Shown here piece after piece: positions 19,296-30,700 of a stretch of DNA of 64,000 nt (the first letter of the stretch is position 1; each line of letters starts with the position of its first letter). The stretch spans positions 553,477 through 617,476 of the forward strand of contig NZ_NIUC01000002.1 of the NCBI RefSeq assembly GCF_002807035.1. The letters are read 5' to 3'. A program made the translations under genes and the position numbers. Under the pieces are notes generated by a model, which worked only from the letters and a program-made list of their open reading frames with translations, had not been told where the DNA came from and ran no database searches. This stretch comes from Algoriphagus formosus. Its GTDB lineage: Bacteria; Bacteroidota; Bacteroidia; Cytophagales; Cyclobacteriaceae.

Positions 19296-19478
19296 TTATT
19301 TGGATGCTAATGCAGTCTTCAATCTTGCGATAAGACGCTTAGTTTCACCAATTCGGTTAGGATTTTCAATTGGAGAAATTGAGTGAGCAAATTTCAACTT
19401 GCTCAGGTTCGCTTTCTCAGTGCTGATTCGCTCAGCGATTTCACTTGCGGAAAGTGAAGATATTTCTGCGTATTTCAT
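19296..19478 (-). CDS. rpmC: 50S ribosomal protein L29
   Basis: L29 lies by the tunnel exit near the binding site of trigger factor and SRP. The 60 residues form two helices: MKYAEISSLSASEIAERIST and NLSKLKFAHSISPIENPNRI, ending TKRLIARLKTALASK. It lies between rplP and rpsQ. Confidence 0.96.
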   Translation of the reverse strand: MKYAEISSLSASEIAERISTEKANLSKLKFAHSISPIENPNRIGETKRLIARLKTALASK

Positions 19479-19486
19479 TGTTCTGA

Positions 19487-19906
19487 TTATTCTGCGTAAT
19501 CTCTACGGACAATAAACTTTGTGCTAACTGGCAATTTCTGCTGAGCTAATCGGAGTGCCTCTTTGGCAGTCTCAATTGAGACTCCGGTAGCTTCAAACAA
19601 GATTGTTCCAGGCTTGATCACGGCTACCCAATACTCAGGAGCACCTTTACCTTTACCCATACGTACTTCAGCAGGCTTCTTGGTCACAGGCTTGTCCGGG
19701 AAAATCCGGATCCATACCTGACCTTCACGCTTCATAGCACGGGTCATTGCGATACGGGCTGCCTCAATCTGACGGGATGTAATCCATCCTGCTTCTAGAG
19801 ACTTGATGCCAAAGTTGCCAAAAGCGAGCGTATGCCCCCTTTGTGCAATGCCTTTGACACGGCCCTTTTGCATTTTTCTATATTTAGTTCTTTTCGGCTG
19901 TAACAT
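19487..19906 (-). CDS. rplP: 50S ribosomal protein L16
   Basis: L16 organises the A-site region of the 50S. The 139 residues begin [20 protein letters not shown], contain [20 protein letters not shown] and [20 protein letters not shown], then [20 protein letters not shown]. It lies between rpsC and rpmC. Confidence 0.98.
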   Translation of the reverse strand: MLQPKRTKYRKMQKGRVKGIAQRGHTLAFGNFGIKSLEAGWITSRQIEAARIAMTRAMKREGQVWIRIFPDKPVTKKPAEVRMGKGKGAPEYWVAVIKPGTILFEATGVSIETAKEALRLAQQKLPVSTKFIVRRDYAE

Positions 19907-19929
19907 GATTTCTCACTTATCGGTGAAAA

Positions 19930-20655
19930 TTAGCTATTTCTTTTTCTACGTCTTGGAGCTCTATCTCCTTTACCTGGTCCACGGCCCTTAGGATCCTGAC
20001 CGGCACCTACGTTTGGAGAAAGGTCACGCTTTCCATAAACTTCCCCTTTGAAGATCCAAACTTTGATACCGATGATTCCATACACAGTCTGTGCTTCAGA
20101 GATCGCGTAATCAATGTCTGCTCTTAAAGTATGAAGTGGAATTCTTCCTTCTTTGTACATCTCAGATCGAGCCATTTCTGCTCCACCAAGACGACCGGAA
20201 AGCTTCACTTTGATCCCCTCGGCTCCTACTCGCATAGAGGCAGCAATAGCTTGCTTCATAGCGCGACGGAAAGAGATACGTGCCTGTAGCTGCTGAGCGA
20301 TAGACTCACCTACTAGTTTGGCATCCAGTTCAGGTCTTTTGATTTCAAAGATATTGATCTGAATGTCCTTGTTAGTAAGCTTTTTCAATTCCTCTTTAAG
20401 CTTATCTACTTCGGCACCACCTTTACCAATCACTACTCCTGGACGGGCTGTGTGAATTGTCAAGGTGATTCTCTTAAGCGTGCGCTCAATGATCACTTTT
20501 GAAATTCCACCCTTAGGAATTCTGGCAAGGACGTACTTTCGGATTTTTTGATCTTCGTATAGTTTGTCAGCAAAGTCCTTTCCTCCGTACCAGTTGGAGT
20601 CCCAGCCCTTGACAATACCAAGTCGCAATCCTATTGGGTTGATCTTTTGTCCCAT
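19930..20655 (-). CDS. rpsC: 30S ribosomal protein S3
   Basis: S3 lines the mRNA entry tunnel. The 241 residues show [20 protein letters not shown], a KH domain with the GxxG loop in [20 protein letters not shown], and a C-terminal domain [20 protein letters not shown] followed by [19 protein letters not shown]. The tail is basic. It follows rplV by 9 bp. Confidence 0.98.
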   Translation of the reverse strand: MGQKINPIGLRLGIVKGWDSNWYGGKDFADKLYEDQKIRKYVLARIPKGGISKVIIERTLKRITLTIHTARPGVVIGKGGAEVDKLKEELKKLTNKDIQINIFEIKRPELDAKLVGESIAQQLQARISFRRAMKQAIAASMRVGAEGIKVKLSGRLGGAEMARSEMYKEGRIPLHTLRADIDYAISEAQTVYGIIGIKVWIFKGEVYGKRDLSPNVGAGQDPKGRGPGKGDRAPRRRKRNS

Positions 20656-20664
20656 AGTTTGTTC

Positions 20665-21057
20665 TTAATTTGCCTGTTCGTTTGTTTCAACTATATCAGC
20701 GGTAACGTCCATGTCGTTGAATGCATCAACTACAAGAGTCACATGATTTGATCTTTTGCGGATTCTATGTCCACGGCCTTGGGGAGCAGGTCTCAATCTC
20801 TTGAGCGCTCTTCCTTCATCTACCATGATGGTTTTGATGTAAAGGTCTGCTTCTTCCAATTTGGCATCAGGATTCTTAGCCTGCCAATTGGCCACTGCGG
20901 AAAGAAGAAGTTTCTCCAGACGGATTGCTCCGTGATTTGGAGTGAACTTCAAAATGCTGAGGGCCAACCCTACTCTTTTACCTCTGACCAAGTCAGCGAC
21001 AAGTCGCATTTTGCGCGGAGAGGTAGGAACGTTTTTTAATCTTGCTACTGCTTCCAT
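20665..21057 (-). CDS. rplV: 50S ribosomal protein L22
   Basis: L22 has a long beta hairpin that lines the peptide exit tunnel. The 130 residues contain [40 protein letters not shown] and the hairpin tip [20 protein letters not shown]. It lies 2 bp after rpsS in the S10 cluster. Confidence 0.97.
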   Translation of the reverse strand: MEAVARLKNVPTSPRKMRLVADLVRGKRVGLALSILKFTPNHGAIRLEKLLLSAVANWQAKNPDAKLEEADLYIKTIMVDEGRALKRLRPAPQGRGHRIRKRSNHVTLVVDAFNDMDVTADIVETNEQAN

Positions 21058-21059
21058 GA

Positions 21060-21338
21060 TTATCTCTTTCCTTTATCTTTTTTGGCAATGTGGCCTCTGA
21101 AATTTCTCGTCGGAGCAAATTCACCCAGCTTGTGTCCTACCATATTGTCTGTGACAAATACAGGAATGAATTTATTTCCATTATGCACAGCGAAGGTATG
21201 ACCTACGAAATCCGGAGAAATCATGGAGCGTCGAGACCAAGTCTTGATGACAGATTTTTTGCCGGACTCGTTCATCGCGTCCACTTTCTTTAGAAGGTGA
21301 TGCTCGATATAAGGACCTTTTTTTAATGAACGTGCCAT
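21060..21338 (-). CDS. rpsS: 30S ribosomal protein S19
   Basis: S19 pairs with S13 in the 30S head. The 92 residues start [20 protein letters not shown], contain [20 protein letters not shown] and the signature [20 protein letters not shown]. It lies between rplB and rplV with 2 bp on each side. Confidence 0.98.
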   Translation of the reverse strand: MARSLKKGPYIEHHLLKKVDAMNESGKKSVIKTWSRRSMISPDFVGHTFAVHNGNKFIPVFVTDNMVGHKLGEFAPTRNFRGHIAKKDKGKR

Positions 21339-21340
21339 GA

Positions 21341-22165
21341 TTATTTAGATCTTTTACTAATGATGAACTTGTTTGAATACTTCTTAGGCGAACGAGTTTT
21401 CTTACCCTTGGCAAGAAGTCCGTTACGTGATCTTGGATGACCTCCGGATGAACGTCCTTCACCACCACCCATTGGGTGATCGACAGGGTTCATTGCTACA
21501 CCTCTTACTCGAGGTCTTCTTCCGAGCCATCTCTTACGACCAGCCTTACCAAGCACCACGTTCATGTGGTCTCCATTAGATACCGTACCGATAGTGGCCA
21601 TGCAAGTACCTAATACCATTCTCATTTCACCAGAAGGGAGTTTCAAAGTCACATATTTGCCCTCACGAGCAACGATCTGAGCATATCCACCAGCACTTCT
21701 TACCATTGCTGCACCTTTACCTGGCTTCAATTCCACACAGTGTACAATTGTACCCATTGGGATGTTAGCCATTGGCATAGCGTTACCCACTTCAGGAGCT
21801 ACGCTTTCGCCAGCGATGACAGTCTGTCCTACTTGCAATCCTTCCGGAGCAATGATATAGGCTTTCGCACCATCGGCATAGTAAAGAAGTGCCAAACGGG
21901 CAGTTCTATTTGGATCATATTCGATCGCTTTGACTGTAGCAGGTACTCCAAACTTATTTCGCTTGAAGTCTACAATTCTCAGTCTTCGCTTGTGACCACC
22001 ACCGATATAGCGGGCAGTCATTCTCCCTTGATTATTTCTACCGCCTGATTTCTTCAGTGGAGCAAGAAGGGACTTCTCTGGCGTTGACTTGGTGATCTCG
22101 TCAAACGCCGGAGCTACCCTGAATCTCGTTCCTGCTGTTACAGGCTTCAATTTTTTAATTGCCAT
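21341..22165 (-). CDS. rplB: 50S ribosomal protein L2
   Basis: L2 is an essential 23S rRNA-binding protein near the peptidyl-transferase centre. The 274 residues have the core [20 protein letters not shown], the SH3-like domain, and the conserved histidine region [20 protein letters not shown]. The tail [20 protein letters not shown] is typical. It follows rplW by 13 bp. Confidence 0.98.
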   Translation of the reverse strand: MAIKKLKPVTAGTRFRVAPAFDEITKSTPEKSLLAPLKKSGGRNNQGRMTARYIGGGHKRRLRIVDFKRNKFGVPATVKAIEYDPNRTARLALLYYADGAKAYIIAPEGLQVGQTVIAGESVAPEVGNAMPMANIPMGTIVHCVELKPGKGAAMVRSAGGYAQIVAREGKYVTLKLPSGEMRMVLGTCMATIGTVSNGDHMNVVLGKAGRKRWLGRRPRVRGVAMNPVDHPMGGGEGRSSGGHPRSRNGLLAKGKKTRSPKKYSNKFIISKRSK

Positions 22166-22178
22166 GATCTTGATTCAA

Positions 22179-22466
22179 TTAAATTTCTCCGTAAAAGTCG
22201 ATTACCTCTCCGTCAGCTACCTGTACGAAGGCTTTCTTGAAAGCATTGGTAAATCCTGAAACGATACCTGCTTTGGTGTAGCGATTCTTACGCTTCGCAG
22301 CGTAACGCATGGTACGAATAGATACCACTTTGACACCATAAGTCTTTTCTATAGCGTTTTTGATTTCCGGCTTTTTAGCGGTACGGTCTACGACGAATCC
22401 ATAGACACCACGCTCGTTCATAGCGGAAACTTTCTCTGTGATCAAAGGCTGCTTTAGAATGTCCAT
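22179..22466 (-). CDS. rplW: 50S ribosomal protein L23
   Basis: L23 forms the docking site for trigger factor and SRP at the tunnel exit. The 95 residues include LKQPLITEKVSAMNERGVYG and AIEKTYGVKVVSIRTMRYAA. Normal length, between rplD and rplB. Confidence 0.96.
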   Translation of the reverse strand: MDILKQPLITEKVSAMNERGVYGFVVDRTAKKPEIKNAIEKTYGVKVVSIRTMRYAAKRKNRYTKAGIVSGFTNAFKKAFVQVADGEVIDFYGEI

Positions 22467-22470
22467 TGTC

Positions 22471-23100
22471 TTATTTTGATAAAATGGTTTCCAACTTACT
22501 TACAGAACCTTCGCAAAGCACCAAATGATCTGCATTAAGGACAGCGTAAGTATTTACATCATTTACATTGACAACTTTTGCCTTTGGGATATTACGGCTG
22601 GACAGGTAAACGTTTTTGTTGTCTTCTGGGAGAACCAACAGCGTCTTCTTATCGGATAGCGCCAATCCATTAAGCAATGCCAGGTAGGATTTAGTCTTGG
22701 GTGCTTCAAAGCTGAAGTTTTCCAAAACAGAAAGACTATTTTCTTTCACCTTGTATGCAAGGGCAGACTTTCTGGCAAGTTGTTTTACTTTTTTGTTCAA
22801 TTTGAACGAGTAGTTTCTGGGCTTAGGACCAAAAACTCTACCTCCACCTCTGAAAATCGGAGACTTCAAAGATCCTGCACGAGCTGTACCGGTACCTTTT
22901 TGCTTCTTGATCTTCTTGGTAGATCCTGCGATTTCGTTTCGCTCTTTTGATTTATGTGTTCCCTGTCTCTGATTAGCCAGGTACTGCTTCACATCCAGAT
23001 AGATGGCATTGTCATTCGGCTCAATCCCGAAGATTTCGTCTGACAATTGTACCTTTCTACCGGTATCTTGGCCTTGTTGATTTAATACTGCTAATTCCAT
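22471..23100 (-). CDS. rplD: 50S ribosomal protein L4
   Basis: L4 lines the exit tunnel and in E. coli regulates the S10 operon. The 209 residues contain [20 protein letters not shown], the tunnel loop with [20 protein letters not shown] and [20 protein letters not shown], and a C-terminal Rossmann-like half. It lies 3 bp after rplC. Confidence 0.97.
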   Translation of the reverse strand: MELAVLNQQGQDTGRKVQLSDEIFGIEPNDNAIYLDVKQYLANQRQGTHKSKERNEIAGSTKKIKKQKGTGTARAGSLKSPIFRGGGRVFGPKPRNYSFKLNKKVKQLARKSALAYKVKENSLSVLENFSFEAPKTKSYLALLNGLALSDKKTLLVLPEDNKNVYLSSRNIPKAKVVNVNDVNTYAVLNADHLVLCEGSVSKLETILSK

Positions 23101-23103
23101 GGC

Positions 23104-23736
23104 TTACTTCTCTAGAATTACGAAAGAGTTTTTGTGACCTGGTATTGAACCTGAAACCAACAGGAGGTTTTGCTCAGGGTAAATTTTCAATACTCTGAGG
23201 TTCAATACTTTCACACGATTTCCACCGGTTCTACCGGCCATTCGCATTCCCTTAAATACTCGGGATGGCCAAGAACAAGCACCAATGGATCCTGGGTGAC
23301 GCTGTCTGTTGTGCTGACCGTGAGTTTGACCACCCACACCGGCAAAACCGTGACGCTTCACTACACCCTGGAAGCCTTTACCTTTAGAAGTACCGATAGC
23401 ATCTACGAAGTCTCCTTCAATAAATACCTCTCCGGCCTTCACCGTAGCTCCAAGATCAACCTGGCCTTCAAACTCGACCCGGAAATCCCGAAACTCAACA
23501 ACTTTCTGCTTTGGCGTGGTGCCGGCCTTTTTAAAGTGACCGATCAGTGGCTTAGGAGTATTCTTCTCCTTTCGCTCCCCATACGCCATTTGCACTGCGT
23601 TGTACCCGTCTGTTTCAACGTTTTTTACTTGCGTCACTACGCAAGGACCAGCCTCTATTAACGTGCATGCGACGTTACGTCCATCGGCACTGAAAATGCT
23701 AGTCATTCCTACTTTTTTTCCTATTATACCAGACAT
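23104..23736 (-). CDS. rplC: 50S ribosomal protein L3
   Basis: L3 is an early 50S assembly protein reaching toward the peptidyl-transferase centre. The 210 residues begin [20 protein letters not shown] and have [20 protein letters not shown] followed by the loop around [20 protein letters not shown]. It is the first gene of the S10-spc-alpha run. A 246-bp gap with a terminator and a promoter separates it from rpsJ, which elsewhere is usually its close partner. Confidence 0.98.
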   Translation of the reverse strand: MSGIIGKKVGMTSIFSADGRNVACTLIEAGPCVVTQVKNVETDGYNAVQMAYGERKEKNTPKPLIGHFKKAGTTPKQKVVEFRDFRVEFEGQVDLGATVKAGEVFIEGDFVDAIGTSKGKGFQGVVKRHGFAGVGGQTHGQHNRQRHPGSIGACSWPSRVFKGMRMAGRTGGNRVKVLNLRVLKIYPEQNLLLVSGSIPGHKNSFVILEK

Positions 23737-23758
23737 CTTTTGGAGATAATTTGATAAT

Positions 23759-23780
23759 CCACAAGCATTTATGCGCTTGG
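23759..23780 (-). promoter_or_regulatory. leader hairpin in rplC 5' untranslated region
   Basis: On the minus strand CAAGC and GCTTG pair around an 8-base loop, extended by CC/GG across one bulged base. It would lie near the 5' end of the transcript begun at the promoter at 23798-23827. A role in autoregulation by a product of the operon (such as L4) is only inferred. Confidence 0.35.
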
Positions 23781-23797
23781 GCCCTTTTTAAGGACTG

Positions 23798-23827
23798 CAA
23801 AGTTACTGAAATAAAATTCTGTAGCAA
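23798..23827 (-). promoter_or_regulatory. promoter for rplC (S10-spc operon), Bacteroidota type
   Basis: On the minus strand a TTG (23825-23827) lies exactly 19 bp upstream of TAACTTTG (23798-23805), matching the Bacteroidota -33/-7 consensus TTG...TAnnTTTG. Transcription should start near 23791, about 55 bp before the rplC ATG. Confidence 0.7.
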
Positions 23828-23932
23828 ACCCCAACTCCTATATTTTCAAACAATTAGCTAGAATTTTGCGTAGCAGAGACTAATTTCATTTGGTTTGCAG
23901 CCGGATTTCTTCTGGAAATCTTTAGACAAAGA

Positions 23933-23958
23933 AAAGACCCACCTATTGGCGGGTCTTT
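23933..23958 (-). terminator. terminator after rpsJ
   Basis: AAAGACCC (23933-23940) pairs with GGGTCTTT (23951-23958), with two more G-C pairs possible inside after a mismatch. The minus strand continues TTCTTTG, a moderate T tract. It lies 24 bp after the rpsJ stop and upstream of the rplC promoter, so it separates the str-like operon from the S10 run. Confidence 0.75.
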
Positions 23959-23982
23959 GAGTTCCCAGAAATTTGTTTTCTG

Positions 23983-24291
23983 TCAGACTTTGATTTCGAC
24001 GTCTACTCCACTTGGAAGTTCGATTTTCATCAAGGCGTCAACAGTCTTAGAAGAGTTTGAGTAGATATCTACCAATCTCTTGTAAGTACAAAGCTGATAC
24101 TGATCTCTTGCTTTCTTATTTACGTGCGGAGACTTCAATACGGTGAATTTCTCCTTTTTGGTAGGCAAAGGAATCGGTCCGACTACCACAGCACCCGTCG
24201 CTTTGACGGCTTTCACGATCTTCTCTGATGACTTATCCACCAGGCTGTGATCGTATGATTTTAGTTTTATTCTGATTTTCTGATTCATCAC
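23983..24291 (-). CDS. rpsJ: 30S ribosomal protein S10
   Basis: S10 lies in the 30S head and in other bacteria pairs with NusB in antitermination. The 102 residues contain [40 protein letters not shown] and [20 protein letters not shown]. It follows fusA by 9 bp and closes the rpsL-rpsG-fusA-rpsJ unit. Confidence 0.98.
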   Translation of the reverse strand: MMNQKIRIKLKSYDHSLVDKSSEKIVKAVKATGAVVVGPIPLPTKKEKFTVLKSPHVNKKARDQYQLCTYKRLVDIYSNSSKTVDALMKIELPSGVDVEIKV

Positions 24292-24300
24292 AAATATTGA

Positions 24301-26424
24301 TTAGGCATTCTGACCTTTTACGTTTGCTATTACAGTTTCCGCGATGTTGTTCGGAACAGGCTCATAGTGAGAGAATGTCAATGAAGCTGTAGCTCGACCT
24401 GAAGAGATGGTTCTCAAATCAGTGATATAGCCAAACAGTTCGGACAATGGAACAGAGGCTTTCACTACTGTAGAAGTCCCTTTGGTATCCATTCCTTTCA
24501 TGAGTCCTCTTCTTCTATTCAAGTCACCGGTGATAGGACCCGTGTACTCATCTGGAGTCACCACGTCTACTGACATGATAGGCTCTAGGAGCTGAGGCTT
24601 ACATCTCTTAGCTGCCTCTTTGAATCCTAGTCTTGCAGCCAATTCGAAAGAAAGGGCATCTGAATCGACGTCGTGGAATGATCCGTGGAACAATCTCACT
24701 TTCATTGATTCGATTGGATAGCCCGCCAAAGGACCATTCTTCATCGCTTCAGCAAATCCTTTCTGGATAGATGGGATAAATTCTTTTGGAATCACACCAC
24801 CAACGATACCGTTTACGAAATCCAATCCTTGCTTGATCTCTCCTGTTTCAGGATCTGCTTCGCGTGGACCTAGTTCAAACACGATATCGGCAAATTTACC
24901 TTTACCACCTGTCTGCTTCTTATACACTTCCTTGTGCTCAATAGAACCAAACAAAGCTTCTTTGTAAGCAACTTGAGGAGCACCTTGGTTGATCTCAACC
25001 TTGAACTCACGCTTCAAACGGTCGATGATGATATCTAGGTGAAGCTCTCCCATACCTCTCAAGATAGTCTGACCAGTTTCGTGATCAGTATTTACTTGAA
25101 GTGTAGGATCTTCTTCTACTAGCTTGGCGATAGCCATACCCAATTTATCAACATCAGCCTGAGTTTTTGGCTCGATAGCGTATCCAATTACAGGCTCAGG
25201 GAAGATCATAGACTCCAATACAACTTTACGCTTTTCGTCGCAAAGGGTATCACCAGTCTTGATGTCCTTAAATCCTACTACCGCACCGATATCACCTGCG
25301 CGAAGTGCATCGATTTGATTTTGCTTGTTAGCGTGCATTTGGAATACACGAGAAATACGCTCTTTATTTCCAGAACGGCTATTGAATACATAAGAGCCAG
25401 AATCCAATCTACCTGAATAAGCTCTTACGAAGCATAGACGTCCTACGAATGGGTCAGTAGCAATTTTGAATGCTAGACCAGAGAAAGGCTCGTCCTCATC
25501 TGGAGCGATTCTTACCTCTTTCTCTTCATCATCCAAATCATGAGCGATGATATCGTCTTTGTCCATTGGAGAAGGAAGTAATTCCATCACCAAGTCAAGC
25601 ATGGTCTGAACTCCTTTGTTTTTGAATGAAGATCCACAAACCATCGGTACAATCTTCATATCGATGGTAGCTGCACGAAGCGCGGTCAAGATTTCTTGCT
25701 CTGAGATAGAATCTGGATCGTCGAAGAATTTCTCCATCAACGATTCGTCATACTCTGCAACAGCTTCTAGCAAGTGCTCTCTCCACTGATCTACATCTTC
25801 TTGCATATCTTCAGGGATTGGAACCTCCTCGAAAGTCATTCCCATATCCTCTTCATTCCATACAATAGCTCTGTTATTGATCAAGTCAACAACACCTTTG
25901 AACTTATCTTCTGCACCGATAGGCAACTGCAAAGGAACTGCATAGCTACCCAACATATCCTTTACCTGCTTACACACGTCAAGGAAGTTAGCACCTGCAC
26001 GGTCCATTTTGTTGACAAATCCGATACGAGCTACTTTGTAATTATCTGCTAGTCTCCAGTTGGTCTCCGACTGAGGTTCTACACCATCAACGGCACTGAA
26101 AAGGAATACCAATCCATCCAATACACGCAAGGAACGGTTTACCTCTACGGTAAAGTCAACGTGTCCCGGAGTATCGATGATGTTGATTTGGTATTTTTGA
26201 TCTCTGTAGTTCCAGAATACGGTAGTCGCAGCTGAAGTAATGGTAATACCTCTTTCCTGCTCCTGAGCCATCCAGTCCATGGTAGCTGCTCCGTCGTGAA
26301 CCTCACCGATTTTGTGAGATACACCTGAGTAAAAAAGGATCCGCTCAGTGGTGGTAGTTTTACCGGCATCAATGTGAGCGGCGATACCGATATTTCTGGT
26401 GTATTTTAAGTCTCTTTTAGCCAT
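24301..26424 (-). CDS. fusA: elongation factor G
   Basis: EF-G is the GTPase that drives ribosomal translocation. The 707 residues show G1 in [21 protein letters not shown]3 [13 protein letters not shown]4 NKMD, and the later domains through the Gly-rich [20 protein letters not shown] and a C-terminal domain with [12 protein letters not shown]. Length fits the canonical translocase. It lies between rpsG and rpsJ in a classic str arrangement without tuf, which is elsewhere in this window. Confidence 0.98.
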   Translation of the reverse strand: MAKRDLKYTRNIGIAAHIDAGKTTTTERILFYSGVSHKIGEVHDGAATMDWMAQEQERGITITSAATTVFWNYRDQKYQINIIDTPGHVDFTVEVNRSLRVLDGLVFLFSAVDGVEPQSETNWRLADNYKVARIGFVNKMDRAGANFLDVCKQVKDMLGSYAVPLQLPIGAEDKFKGVVDLINNRAIVWNEEDMGMTFEEVPIPEDMQEDVDQWREHLLEAVAEYDESLMEKFFDDPDSISEQEILTALRAATIDMKIVPMVCGSSFKNKGVQTMLDLVMELLPSPMDKDDIIAHDLDDEEKEVRIAPDEDEPFSGLAFKIATDPFVGRLCFVRAYSGRLDSGSYVFNSRSGNKERISRVFQMHANKQNQIDALRAGDIGAVVGFKDIKTGDTLCDEKRKVVLESMIFPEPVIGYAIEPKTQADVDKLGMAIAKLVEEDPTLQVNTDHETGQTILRGMGELHLDIIIDRLKREFKVEINQGAPQVAYKEALFGSIEHKEVYKKQTGGKGKFADIVFELGPREADPETGEIKQGLDFVNGIVGGVIPKEFIPSIQKGFAEAMKNGPLAGYPIESMKVRLFHGSFHDVDSDALSFELAARLGFKEAAKRCKPQLLEPIMSVDVVTPDEYTGPITGDLNRRRGLMKGMDTKGTSTVVKASVPLSELFGYITDLRTISSGRATASLTFSHYEPVPNNIAETVIANVKGQNA

Positions 26425-26430
26425 CCTTAA

Positions 26431-26898
26431 TTAAAATCTAAAATGTGAGAATGCTTTGTTGGCTTCAGCCATTCTATGCGTATCATCTTTCTTCTTGACG
26501 GCAGCTCCTTCACCTTTAGCAGCAGCCATAATCTCTCCTGCTAGTCTATCCATCATCGTCTTTTCACCTCTTTTTCTTGCATAGTTGATCATCCACTTAA
26601 TTCCAAGGGACATCTTCCGCTCTGGTCTGACTTCCATTGGAACTTGGAATGTAGCACCACCAACTCTACGACTCTTCACCTCTACGGATGGAGCAATATT
26701 GTTAAGCGCTTTTTTCCAAACTTCAAGACCATTCTCACCTACTTTTGCCTCCACTTTCTCGACTGCGTCGTAGAAAATGTTGTAAGCAATACTCTTCTTC
26801 CCGTCGATCATTAGACAGTTTACAAACTTGGTCACCAAAGTGTCATTGAACTTTGGATCGGGAAGAATATATCTCTTCTTTGGTTTCGCTTTTCTCAT
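26431..26898 (-). CDS. rpsG: 30S ribosomal protein S7
   Basis: S7 nucleates the 30S head and lies at the E site. The 155 residues begin [20 protein letters not shown], contain [20 protein letters not shown] and [19 protein letters not shown]. It is between rpsL and fusA. Confidence 0.98.
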   Translation of the reverse strand: MRKAKPKKRYILPDPKFNDTLVTKFVNCLMIDGKKSIAYNIFYDAVEKVEAKVGENGLEVWKKALNNIAPSVEVKSRRVGGATFQVPMEVRPERKMSLGIKWMINYARKRGEKTMMDRLAGEIMAAAKGEGAAVKKKDDTHRMAEANKAFSHFRF

Positions 26899-26917
26899 TT
26901 CTTTCTCTGATTACTGA

Positions 26918-27307
26918 TTATTTTTTGGCTGCTGCAGCCTTTGGTCGTTTCGCACCGTACTTGGATCGGCCCTGCTTTCGGTCCTTCACACCAGCGGTAT
27001 CTAGTGCACCTCGGATGATGTGATATCTCACACCTGGTAGATCTTTCACACGACCACCTCTGATCAATACGATAGAGTGCTCTTGTAGATTGTGACCTTC
27101 ACCTGGAATGTAAGCGTTCACTTCTTTTCCATTTGTCAATCTAACCCTTGCCACCTTTCTCATCGCTGAGTTAGGCTTCTTAGGCGTGGTAGTGTATACT
27201 CTGGTACAAACCCCTCTTCGCTGTGGACATGCATCCAAAGCTCTTGATTTTGATTTGGTTTCCAGTGTAGTTCTACCTTTTCTTACTAACTGTTGAATAG
27301 TAGGCAT
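26918..27307 (-). CDS. rpsL: 30S ribosomal protein S12
   Basis: S12 is in the decoding centre and controls translational accuracy. The 129 residues contain [40 protein letters not shown] with the conserved Lys of the streptomycin-response loop unchanged, and [20 protein letters not shown]. It is the first gene after a good promoter motif. Confidence 0.98.
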   Translation of the reverse strand: MPTIQQLVRKGRTTLETKSKSRALDACPQRRGVCTRVYTTTPKKPNSAMRKVARVRLTNGKEVNAYIPGEGHNLQEHSIVLIRGGRVKDLPGVRYHIIRGALDTAGVKDRKQGRSKYGAKRPKAAAAKK

Positions 27308-27354
27308 TAACTGAAATTATTTAGTTGTCTTGTAAACTGTTGAATTTTGGACTG

Positions 27355-27384
27355 CAAAGGTAAATAAAGTAATAAGACTAACAA
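27355..27384 (-). promoter_or_regulatory. promoter for rpsL-rpsG-fusA-rpsJ
   Basis: On the minus strand TTG (27382-27384) is 19 bp upstream of TACCTTTG (27355-27362), an exact Bacteroidota -33/-7 pair. The predicted start is near 27348, about 40 bp before the rpsL ATG. Confidence 0.7.
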
Positions 27385-27405
27385 AATTAAGGAGTTATAT
27401 TTTTG

Positions 27406-27720
27406 TTAGGCTTCTCCAGGAGTCCCAAAGCTAATCGGGAACTTGGACTGCTCATCTTGTGGGTTGATTTTTCCAAAAGCGGCCTCATACTTATCAATGT
27501 TGTCTTTTAATGCAGCCAACAATCTCTGGGCATGTTCCGGAGTAATAATCACTCTGGATTTTACTTTTGCCTTTGGAACACCAGGCATCATCCGGATGAA
27601 ATCTATCACAAACTCTGAATTGGAGTGGGCGATCATGGCCAAATTACAATAAACGCCTTCTGCCACTTCTTCGCTCAATTCGACATTGATCTGTTGATCT
27701 GGTTTCTTTTGCTCGCTCAT
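27406..27720 (-). CDS. DUF3467 family protein
   Basis: A 104-residue acidic protein of the DUF3467 type: INVELSEEVAEGVYCNLAMI, HSNSEFVIDFIRMMPGVPKA, KSRVIITPEHAQRLLAALKD, then an alpha-helical end with NIDKYEAAFGKI. No signal peptide, so it is cytosolic. Function is unknown. It is set between rpoC and rpsL, and a strong terminator after rpoC ends only about 13 bp before its start, so it seems to rely on read-through or an unseen promoter. Its position among core transcription/translation genes suggests a role linked to them, but this is inference. Confidence 0.9.
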   Translation of the reverse strand: MSEQKKPDQQINVELSEEVAEGVYCNLAMIAHSNSEFVIDFIRMMPGVPKAKVKSRVIITPEHAQRLLAALKDNIDKYEAAFGKINPQDEQSKFPISFGTPGEA

Positions 27721-27732
27721 TTTCTTAGGATT

Positions 27733-27759
27733 AAAAAAGGCCTGCTCGACGCAGGCCTT
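27733..27759 (-). terminator. strong terminator after rpoC, abutting the DUF3467 start
   Basis: A perfect 9-bp stem AAGGCCTGC (27737-27745) / GCAGGCCTT (27751-27759) with a 5-base loop is followed on the minus strand by six T residues (27733-27738). It lies 24 bp past the rpoC stop and only 12 bp before the DUF3467 ATG at 27720. Confidence 0.88.
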
Positions 27760-27782
27760 CCACTTAAAACTAATTATAAATT

Positions 27783-30700
27783 TTACAGAATTGCTTCGCT
27801 GGACTTTGAAGAAGTCATCTCCATGTTTTCAGAAAGCTTTTCATACTCCTCTTGAGATCCAACGATCATCTTCTGGAAGTTACGCTGACCTGTACCGGCT
27901 GGGATCAAGTGACCTACGATCACATTTTCCTTCAGACCTAACAACTCATCACGCTTACCTCGGATAGACGCTTCCGAAAGCACCTTAGTAGTTTCCTGGA
28001 AGGATGCTGCAGAGATAAAGCTCTCAGTACCCAAGGAAGCTGCTGTGATACCTTGAAGTGTTGGCTTAGAAACCGCAGTTTCTGCATCCCTCACTTGTAC
28101 CAATTTCAAATCCTTACGCTTCAGACTGGAGTTTTCGTCTCTCAATCTTCTTGCAGAAATGATCATACCTGGCTTCAAAGTACTAGAATCACCTGCATCC
28201 ATCACGACTTTCTTATCAAGAATCATATCGTTTTCTTCTCGGAAAGCCCATTTGTCTACAGTCTGACCCTGAAGGAAGCTGGTGTCTCCTGCATCCAGAA
28301 TTTCGACTTTTTGCATCATTTGAGATACAATCACCTCGATGTGCTTATCGTTGATTTTCACACCTTGAAGTCGATATACTTCCTGGATTTCATTGACCAA
28401 GTACTCCTGAACAGCCGTCGGTCCTTTGATCGCCAAGATATCATTTGGAGTAATCGCTCCATCAGATAATGGCTCACCAGCACGGATGAAGTCATTCTCC
28501 TGGACCAAAATGTGCTTAGAAAGCGACACCATGTATTTCTTGATCACACCATCCTTAGATTCGATGATAATCTCTCGGTTACCTCGTTTGATACCTCCGT
28601 AAGAAACCACTCCATCGATTTCAGAAACTACCGCCGGATTAGACGGGTTACGTGCTTCGAAGAGTTCAGTTACTCGTGGAAGACCACCGGTAATATCTCG
28701 AGTTTTACCTACGGATCGAGGGATTTTCACAAGGATTTGGCCAGACTTCACTTTGTCACCCAAGTCAACTGCCAAGTGGGCACCAACTGGGATGTTGTAA
28801 GACTTGCTATCCTCGCCGTACTCAACTACGATCGCAGGGTTCTTCGTTCTATCTTTGGTTTCGATGATTACTTTCTCACGGAATCCTGTCTGATCATCGG
28901 CTACTTCTTTGAAAGTAACCCCTTCAACGATCGACTCGAAATCAATCTTTCCATCAAATTCGGAAAGAATCACTGCGTTGTATGGATCCCAAGTACAAAG
29001 TGAATCACCTTTCGCTACCTTCTGACCATCTTTTACATTCAAGATAGCTCCGTAAGGAACGTGGTTTGACACTAGGGTCTTGCCACTTTTCGCTTCATTG
29101 ATTCGAATCTCACCGGATCGTCCCATTACTACTGTGACAGGCTCTCCATCCTTATTGGTGGTCTCGATGAATCTCAATTCCTCGTCGAATTCAACAACTC
29201 CTTCAAATTTAGCATTGATACTTGCATCAACGGCCATGTTGGAAGCTGTACCACCGACGTGGAATGTACGAAGTGTCAACTGAGTACCTGGTTCTCCGAT
29301 GGACTGTGCAGCAATTACACCGACAGATTCACCTGTATGAGCCATTTTACCAGTAGCAAGGTTTCTTCCGTAACACTTAGAACAAACTCCTCTACGAGTT
29401 TCGCAAGTCAATACAGATCGAATTTCAACTTCTTCGATTGCAGAATCATCTACTTTAGCAGCGATTTCGTCATCAATCTCTACTCCCGCAGGAATGATCA
29501 ATTCATCTGAAATCGGATCATACACATCATGAACAGATACACGCCCTAGGATTCGCTCAGAAAGTGGCTCTACAATATCTTCATTGTCTTTGAGTGGCTG
29601 TACAACCAATCCTCTTAGCGTACCGCAATCATCTTCAGTGACGATCATATCTTGAGCTACGTCAACCAGACGACGAGTCAAATAACCCGCATCGGCTGTT
29701 TTCAAGGCTGTATCTGCAAGACCTTTTCGAGCACCGTGTGTGGAGATAAAGTACTCCAATACATCAAGACCCTCTTTAAAGTTTGAAAGGATTGGGTTTT
29801 CGATGATTTCACCTACAGAACCCTGAAGGTTCTTCTGTGGCTTGGCCATCAAACCTCTCATACCACCCAACTGACGAATCTGCTCACGAGAACCTCGGGC
29901 TCCGGAGTGCATCATCATGTAGATAGCATTAAATCCTTGCTTATCTTCCTCCATCTGCTTCATCAAGATGTTAGTCAGATGAGAGTTAGTTCTTGTCCAG
30001 ATATCAATTACTTGGTTGTATCGCTCATTGTCTGTGATAAGACCCATTAGATAGTTGTTCCAAACGACATCTACTTCTTCTTTTGCCTTATCGATCATCG
30101 GATCTTTCTCATCCGGAATGATGACATCATTCAGACCCATGGACAATCCACCTTGATAGGCCATTTGGAAACCAAGGTGCTTGATATCATCCAGGAATTG
30201 AGCAGTTCGGGCTACACCGCAAACCTTCACAACTTTGGCAATGATTTGCTGAAGCTTTTTCTTAGTCAATAGTTCGTTGACATAGCCTACTTCTTCTGGT
30301 ACAAATTGATTGAAAATCAATCGTCCTGCTACCGTGTCAATAAGCTCAGATTTGATCTCTCCATCTGCAGAGCGAACATTTACCTTACACTTAATGTGAG
30401 CATGCTTGGAAATTTGCCCCTCGTTAAGAGCAATGATTACTTCCTCTTGACTGTAGAAGGTCATTCCCTCTCCAGCTACAGGCTCTTCCTCAGTAGATTT
30501 TTTACCCTTAGTCACGTAGTAAAGACCCAAAACCATATCCTGAGAAGGAACAGTAATTGGAGCACCGTTAGCCGGGTTCAAAATGTTGTGCGAAGAAAGC
30601 ATCAATGTAGATGCCTCTAGGATAGCTTCATGTCCAAGTGGAACGTGTACCGCCATTTGGTCACCGTCAAAGTCAGCGTTGAAGGCTGTACAAACGAGTG

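Noticed and set aside
23170..23661. 163-codon open frame on the plus strand inside rplC
   Set aside because: Antisense to rplC, with no recognisable domain and no expected neighbour context.
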